64,000 nt of DNA. Origin: Dasypus novemcinctus (Eukaryota > Chordata > Mammalia > Cingulata > Dasypodidae). A model generated the notes under the pieces. That model was not told where the DNA came from and did no database searches. It was given only the letters and a program-made list of their open reading frames with translations. Position numbers and translations under genes: made by a program. Below are positions 58,600 to 64,000 of the stretch, piece by piece (positions within the stretch are counted from its first letter, which is position 1; each line of letters starts with the position of its first letter). The DNA is taken from the NCBI RefSeq assembly GCF_030445035.2, contig NC_080689.1, positions 20,799,278 through 20,863,277 of the forward strand, given 5' to 3'.

Positions 58600-59738
58600 C
58601 CAAAAAGAGAACTTACAGATAACTTTATTGCTCACCTTTCACACAAAACACACCTCCAGCCATTTTCTTTCACAGCTTGACAATGTTTACATGTACAAAA
58701 ACCCAGCAAGAAGCGTCATGTAGATTTCAGTAAAGGAGAATGTAAAACATCAACTCAGCTAGGCTTTTGTTTTCTGCAGCAATAATAAAGGGCCTCCTGC
58801 ACTAAGCAAAAGTCTGTCTTCTTAGTTGGTAGTGCATTTCTTCCATTACAAAAAAAGTCTCCTGCCCAAAGCAAACTAACTTGTATTTGCTGAGCCAGCA
58901 GTATTAACTCATGCATAAAACAAATTTCAGTTTGCTGTTTCTTCTAGCAATTTCAAGTAAAAATAAGGTTGAAGGAGAAACTTGTTTTGGATGGATGCAG
59001 GTCAGTTTGAATTGCTATACTTAACTAGATGCCTACATATACTATATAGGTTTACAACTGAGTTTGATTTTATAATCTTTATGGATTTTGGCCGTGTTCA
59101 AGGTTTTCGGAGTTGAGTGTATGGTACAGTATTCCATCAAGAGGATAAGGCTACTGAATGTGCTATCTGCAGAAGAGCTCATTTAATAGGAACGGACCTG
59201 AAAGTTCTACCATGAAGCAAATGTGGCATAACCTCTTTGGATAAAAAAGCCAACCAGGGGCAGAACTGTGCTTGGAAAAAAGGCATTAGAATATTTTAAG
59301 CAAAACACTTAACATGGGTTTTTACTATGAGGAACTTGTCCTAGTTGTATATCTAAAAAAATCTAGAAGAATCCCCAATTTCAAAATGGCATATTGACCA
59401 GGTGAAGACTACTTATTCCAGCAATTTCTTCGAAAAAGTATGCATGTTCTGACTGTGGAATTAGTCGACTGGTCAGAGTAAAGGCAATTTTATTACTTTT
59501 TTAAAAAAATTCTTCCTACAAAGGAGAACTGTTGTATGTGTCTCTCAAATAAACAGGGTTATGTAAGGCCATTAAAAAAAACCAACAGAATTGAATGAGG
59601 ACCTACAAATGCTTATACCAAGCAGGAATCTGCCTGCCACCTGTGGTCTCATTTGAGTTCAAAATCAATCCTGGATTCAGGATTCTGAAACTAAGTTTCT
59701 ATTACTTGAGCTCTAGCAAAATGTAAGGTTCTGTAGCC
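58600..59738 (-). other. FAM98A: FAM98A 3' UTR
   Basis: Minus-strand sequence after the stop to the AATAAA signal at 58624-58629 (TTTATT on the plus strand), giving a UTR of about 1.1 kb, close to what I recall for human. No recognisable repeat interrupts it. Another AATAAA further on, at 58347-58352, could give a longer form. Confidence 0.65.
58624..58629 (-). terminator. FAM98A: FAM98A poly(A) signal AATAAA
   Basis: Canonical hexamer on the minus strand, about 1.1 kb after the stop codon in otherwise repeat-free sequence. Cleavage would be expected 10-30 nt further on, near 58600. Confidence 0.6.
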
Positions 59739-60401
59739 TCAACTAGTATAATGTCTTCCCTGCCCAAATCCAGAATGACTATACTGATAACCTCCATGCT
59801 GGAAGTGCTGTTCAAATTGACCCCCTTGGTGATAATTCTGGCTCCCTCTCCCTCCCCAACCTCCTCCCTGGCCTCCGCGACCACCTCGGCCTCCGCGACC
59901 ACCTCTTCCTCCACGGCCACTGCCTCGTTCACCATGGTGCCCACCTTCTTGGTATCTATTGTCCTGTTGGTACCCACCACCCTGATATCCACTTCCTGTA
60001 TATGTAGATGTTTGGAAGCCACCATAACCACTGCTTTGATAGCCACCACTGTGGCCTCCATGATAGCCACCTGGCTGGAAACCTGAATCTCGGTAACCAC
60101 CATCTTGGTAGCCACCTCCTCCTCCACTCCCTCCGTCTGTCCAGCCTCCTTGATGCTTATTTCCTCTTCCGCCCCCTCGACCACCGTGGTCATAGCCACC
60201 ACGTCCACCTCTCCCTCCTCCTTGATCATGACCTCCTCGTCCTCCATACGAGGAATGTTCATAACCGCCTCTCCCTCCTCCTCGGCCTCCTGCTTGCTGC
60301 TGGGGACCATCTTGCCTTTTCTGCCATGGTGGCATCTCTGGGGGTGGAGGCTCAATTTCATTGGGCCTACCACCTCTGTCAGGTACCCTGCCCATCAAAA
60401 C
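59739..60401 (-). CDS. FAM98A: FAM98A last coding exon, RGG/GGY domain
   Basis: Acceptor ctcttcccacag, then 220 codons and TGA at 59741-59739. Begins VLMGRVPDRGGRPNEIEPP, followed by EMPPWQKRQDGP, then repeated GRGGRGG, GGYxDxG and YQGGGYQQ units, and ends GFGQGRHYTS. Many RG pairs are candidate arginine-methylation sites. Long open frames in other frames here are by-products of the GGN/CGN codon bias. Confidence 0.96.
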   Translation of the reverse strand, partial: VLMGRVPDRGGRPNEIEPPPPEMPPWQKRQDGPQQQAGGRGGGRGGYEHSSYGGRGGHDQGGGRGGRGGYDHGGRGGGRGNKHQGGWTDGGSGGGGGYQDGGYRDSGFQPGGYHGGHSGGYQSSGYGGFQTSTYTGSGYQGGGYQQDNRYQEGGHHGERGSGRGGRGGRGGRGGRGGQGGGWGGRGSQNYHQGGQFEQHFQHGGYQYSHSGFGQGRHYTS

Positions 60402-60657
60402 CTGTGGGAAGAGAAAGATATTTTAAACTATTTTACTTAAAAAACCAAACAAAAAGTATGTGAGACAAAATCAGAGGTTTTCTAATCACCTTATTGATGG
60501 CACAGGCAGTCTTTTCTCTAATAGAGCCACTGCTTGTCCTTAAAATCTTTGACAGGTCTTGTCTTGCGGCCAAAAGATGGGCAACAGAAATAACACTTTT
60601 AGGAGATAAGACTGAGCGTTTTGGCTGGTAAACTTTTGCTAGCTTTTCTGTCTGACT
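59739..60657 (-). CDS. FAM98A: FAM98A, carboxy-terminal 276 residues (5' partial, last two coding exons)
   Basis: FAM98 family protein. Human FAM98A is an RNA-associated protein methylated by PRMT1 and reported to bind PLEKHM1 in lysosome positioning; its paralogue FAM98B belongs to the RTCB/DDX1 tRNA ligase complex (family knowledge). Coding join, minus strand: 60657-60490 then 60401-59739, separated by an 88-nt intron. The first part is the conserved helical FAM98 domain end (SQTEKLAKVYQPKR, AHLLAARQDLSKIL, REKTACAINK). The rest is a low-complexity Gly/Arg/Tyr/Gln domain rich in RGG and GGY. It is FAM98A rather than FAM98B because KVLMGRVPDRGGRPNEIE and the ending GFGQGRHYTS match human FAM98A as I recall it, and because RASGRP3 is its neighbour. 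It points toward RASGRP3, tail to tail. Confidence 0.96.
60402..60489 (-). other. FAM98A: FAM98A last intron (88 nt)
   Basis: Very short intron, gtgatt...ttctcttcccacag, joining AAG (Lys) to GTT (Val) in phase 0. It is of minimal mammalian size and has no room for other elements. Confidence 0.92.
60490..60657 (-). CDS. FAM98A: FAM98A penultimate coding exon
   Basis: 168 nt, exactly 56 codons, phase 0 at both ends. On the minus strand the acceptor is ctttcaacag and the donor AAG|gtgatt. Encodes SQTEKLAKVYQPKR, the helix AHLLAARQDLSKILRTSSG and REKTACAINK, the end of the globular FAM98 domain. Confidence 0.95.
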
Positions 60658-61159
60658 CTGTTGAAAGAAAAGTATTTAAAGACATTCAATTTTCAAAACA
60701 ATGCAAGATGTGCTCATATTCAATGAGTTAAAGAGTTCTAAAATGTCTTTTAAATGTTATTTACTAGGTTCCAGACAGGAGAAAAATGTTAATATACTCA
60801 CCATTGCTCTGACTTAGTCAAGAACTATCACACAATACAGCTGCCAGACTTGCTGATAAAGCAAGGAATGATGATGGGAGGTGGGGGGTGATAGGGTGGA
60901 GGGTTTTCCTTCAGGATCGTGGGGCTAAAAACAATTATTTCATTTATTTATATATAAGAACGTAAACTATTTCAACAATTTGGTTTTTAAATTTTCTCAC
61001 CTTGGGTTTCTATAAGATAATGCTAGCTGGGACTAATTTCTAGTAATTATTTTGCTAACAAACATTTCTTGCAAAAGTGGTCCTCCATTTAATACTTCCC
61101 TCTATTATAAATAGCAAGTAATAAGTAGAGTCTACTTTAAGCATAGAGTGGAAGCCTAA

Positions 61160-61385
61160 GTTAATGATTAAGATTGTTAGCTCCAGAAAGATAGACAGAT
61201 CACTGGGAAATCAGGAAACTTGGGTAAGTCACTAAGCCTTTGTTCCTTGGTTTCTTGAACTAAATAAGAAGTACAATAGCATCTAACTTACAGGGTTGTT
61301 ATGCGAAGATTAATGTCATAACTGCTATGAAATATTTAGGATAGTACTTGGGCGATAAGTAACTCTCAATAAATGTTCACAGTTA
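61160..61385 (+). repeat. MIR SINE fragment
   Basis: aacttgggtaagtcactaag, ttccttggtttcttgaacta and aacttacagggttgttatgc follow MIR in the plus orientation inside the FAM98A intron. Confidence 0.6.
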
Positions 61386-63264
61386 TTACTCAACAACTTA
61401 ATTAAAGTATGCTTGATGATGTTATTTTCCAAATCTAAAATTGAAATTGACAAATGCTCAGTGGAGCAGAATATCTGGAATGTGTTATTACTAGAGGTAT
61501 AGTTTTATTGGAAATATATAGCTTGTTGAATTTGGAAACAAAGTTCAATTCTAAAAATTCTTATTGGAGGAGAAGGCAGGCTAAATTGGGCCACATTTTC
61601 AACTTGTGAAGAGACTCTCAAGTCATTCATTCAAAACCACACCAAGATGCCTTAGCAGGTATCACACAGGGTTTCTCCGGTTACTTTCACTACCTTCTGA
61701 GTACGCTTCTTCTAGTGAATTTGTTGCAACGGCAGAGGTAAACTTGCCATGTAAGGCTAATATATGTTTTATTTTATTTTATTTGTATACTATGCAATGT
61801 GATGCATATATTTGGTTATTTAATAAATTTTATTTAAATGATTAAATAACCACAATTGTCAAAGCACATAAAATAATTTCAAGATTACAAAAGGTTAACA
61901 GTCACAATAAAAAAAAATCTGTTCACATGTATTTGAAAAACAAGACCACAAAAGATAAAAAAGCAAAGGATATAAAGAGAAAGGTTACACAAGATAAAGT
62001 ATGAAAAAATGCAAAAAATACATATATTTCATATAAGAATTAAATGCAAATTGAAACAATCTAAATTTGGGAACAACAGCAATCTCCTATTTGCTAAATT
62101 TGGGTAAAAACAACTACAGATAAAACAAGCAGGGAAAAGCTTAAGAACAAAAAATATTTGACAAATTTGTTGGCTATACACAGGTATTCAAATATCAACC
62201 TGGGTGGAGGGTATATGTTAATGCAATCTACCTGTGCAATATGTCTCAAGAGCCTCGGAAATGTTAAAATTCTTAATTTGGTAATCTTACTTTTATATAC
62301 TAACATTAAGAAGAATAAAAGTGATAACATAAAAATAAAATTCATGTGTTCCAAAGTGAAATGTGCTCCAAGATTTAAGTGAAACAGAAAAGTGAATATG
62401 GGTCTAATACTAGGGACACCTGATGAAATAAATTAGGGAGTAGTCATTAAACAACACAGAAACTTGTTAATATGTAGAAAATTGGAAAATGTTTAGATTA
62501 AGTGAAAAAAAATAGGATGCAAAAAGGTATGTACACTATTCTTGTGCACATTGACAAAGTGAGGAAGATAATACTAAAATGAGTTTAGCTGTTGTGCAAA
62601 GATGATGTGATAATCAGTGACTTTTTAATTCATTAAATACCTCTTGAATTGAAAGGATAAAGGGATTGCCACCCAGTAGCTTATCTGGAGAACATTTCCT
62701 GAATATGTCTTATATTTCTACTCCCTGTAGTCCCTATAGTACCTAGAATAAGTGGTCAATTAATATTCGTTGAATGGAAACAAACACCTTTGAAAAGTGG
62801 TTTGATGTATATCTCATATAACACTGATTTAAAATGAAATTTCAAAGTGCAATACATTTCATTAAATGAAGCAAAAAATTAATTTATGCAAATTAATTTG
62901 TATAGTCTTTCCTTATTCTCCAATAAATTTATATATTTCATAGAATTTTGTATGTTAGTTCAAAAGGATCTTAAATATCACCTAGCCTAACCATATCACT
63001 TTAAAGATATTAAAAATGAGGCGAGCAAATGGAAGCTGATGGGCCTTAGTTGTACAGCCTATCAATGGAAGTGCCGAGCCCGGAACCTCGGTCTGGTGCA
63101 CTTCTTCTGGTGCACTCTATCCATCACTGTATGCTTTTAAAGCTGAGAGTTAAAGTTACTGTTTTTCAAATATATCACCATGATGAGAATGAAATGACTA
63201 TTTATATTCAAAGATAATTTGAGAAAGGACTGCTATTTTCTAAATAACAGTGGTAGAAGGGAAT

Positions 63265-63380
63265 TAAAGTTATTCCTGGCATTACTATTAACTAGCTGTG
63301 AGATCTTAAGTAAAGTCTCCATTTATCTGGGTTTCCATTTTCTTGCTTATAAAATGAGTGGGGTTAAGACTTATTTTTAA
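63265..63380 (+). repeat. MIR SINE fragment
   Basis: ttaactagctgtgagatctt and tctgggtttccattttcttg, then ataaaatgagtggggt, follow the MIR core. Confidence 0.65.
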
Positions 63381-64000
63381 ATCCTAACTCTAAAATATTC
63401 AAATTCTATAAATATCTACCCTAACAATGAAAAGACAAATATAACTGTGCTAAGTTTTAAAGATTTTAAGTAAAACTATTATAATAGCAAGATCACTGGA
63501 AAACTAAGAAAAAACTCGATTTTCTCAGTAAATTAAAATTCAGATGAAAACTTGTTTTCAAAGATGAATGAACAATTAAGGAAATACCTAGCAATAACAC
63601 ATCTGGACCAACTATTACAATAGTTCCATTTTACGGTCCTAGGTCAAATTAGTCAATCATGCCAATTAATTCTCTCATACTGATCATATAGTAGGTATTT
63701 AATATTTGTTGAATAACCAAGACTTTTACCTGGATTACCTCATTTAAACTGAAATAAAACTTGGATTTATCTCATTTAAACTAAACTAAGATAAAGTCTT
63801 AGCAGATTATTCAATTCTCTATAAGTAGATCATTGCATTTGGTTATACAAAATTATTTCTAACTTAAGTGACCAGGTGTTAAAGTATAGCATATAAATAA
63901 TTTGCAAACAGAATTATTTAATAAGTTTCATATATTAATTTTCTCTCACAAATGGATGTTTCCAGTGGGAGCTATAAAATCCAGTTTTGTTGAAAAATAA

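Larger units (their letters stand above)
60658..64000 (-). other. FAM98A: FAM98A intron upstream of the penultimate exon
   Basis: AT-rich sequence with MIR fragments (about 61160-61385, 62990-63130 and 63265-63380) and L2-like ends (near 63690). No preceding FAM98A coding exon (expected to end in GWSDRAK) is recognisable, so the rest of the gene lies beyond 64000. A consensus-like donor on the minus strand near 60802 is discussed under findings. Confidence 0.7.

Noticed and set aside
59702..60373. 223-codon minus-strand frame overlapping FAM98A
   Set aside because: Shadow frame of the RGG-coding exon. The FAM98A frame is set by family homology and the upstream exon phase.
1..64000. RASGRP1/FAM98B as the identity of the pair
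   Set aside because: The visible exons match RASGRP3 residue by residue, the tail lacks the RasGRP1 coiled coil, and the FAM98 tail matches FAM98A.
1..64000. CRISPR arrays, operons, tRNA or rRNA genes
   Set aside because: Mammalian nuclear DNA. The only tRNA-like sequences are the heads of SINEs, and no rRNA is seen.

Overview
This is a piece of a placental-mammal chromosome, most probably from an armadillo (Dasypus or a close relative). Four copies of a tRNA-derived SINE, all in minus orientation, match my memory of the armadillo-specific DAS family: a conserved RNA polymerase III B box, a long body ending in A/T-rich sequence, and 9-16 bp target-site duplications on three copies. Xenarthran-type L1 3' ends and older mammalian repeats (MIR, L2, MER5A, MER20, MaLR LTRs) fill most of the rest. 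The organism name is an inference from repeats recognised by eye.

Two protein-coding genes converge. RASGRP3 runs on the plus strand from before the window to a stop codon at 42902-42904. Fourteen coding exons are visible. They splice into one open frame of 634 residues from the first complete codon, and all internal exon-exon phases agree. By alignment with my memory of the 690-residue human protein, this is residue 59 to the end of a predicted 692-residue protein. It covers the end of the Ras exchanger (REM) motif, the CDC25 catalytic domain, two EF hands, one C1 domain and a short tail. FAM98A runs on the minus strand. Only its last two coding exons are seen (60490-60657 and 59739-60401), followed by a 3' UTR ending near 58600. 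Its RGG/GGY-rich carboxy-terminal domain is complete and the 5' part of the gene lies beyond 64000.

Layout: 1-42904 RASGRP3 exons and introns; 42905 to about 44.6-46.6 kb RASGRP3 3' UTR (end uncertain); about 46.6-58.6 kb intergenic repeats, including an old plus-strand L1 interrupted by a class I retroviral solo LTR that itself holds a DAS SINE; 58.6-60.66 kb FAM98A 3' exons; 60.66-64 kb FAM98A intron.

RasGRP3 is a Ca2+/diacylglycerol-linked exchange factor for Ras and Rap1. FAM98A is an RGG-box RNA-binding protein and PRMT1 substrate. Nothing suggests that they act in one pathway. Their proximity looks like the remnant of an ancient duplicated block, since the paralogues RASGRP1 and FAM98B are also neighbours in mammals.

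The most interesting observations are the apparent AT-AC (U12-type) 3' splice site before the first visible RASGRP3 exon, the nested L1 / ERV1 LTR / SINE insertion with readable target-site duplications, and a two-LTR MaLR element in the last RASGRP3 intron. No undescribed gene system is evident.
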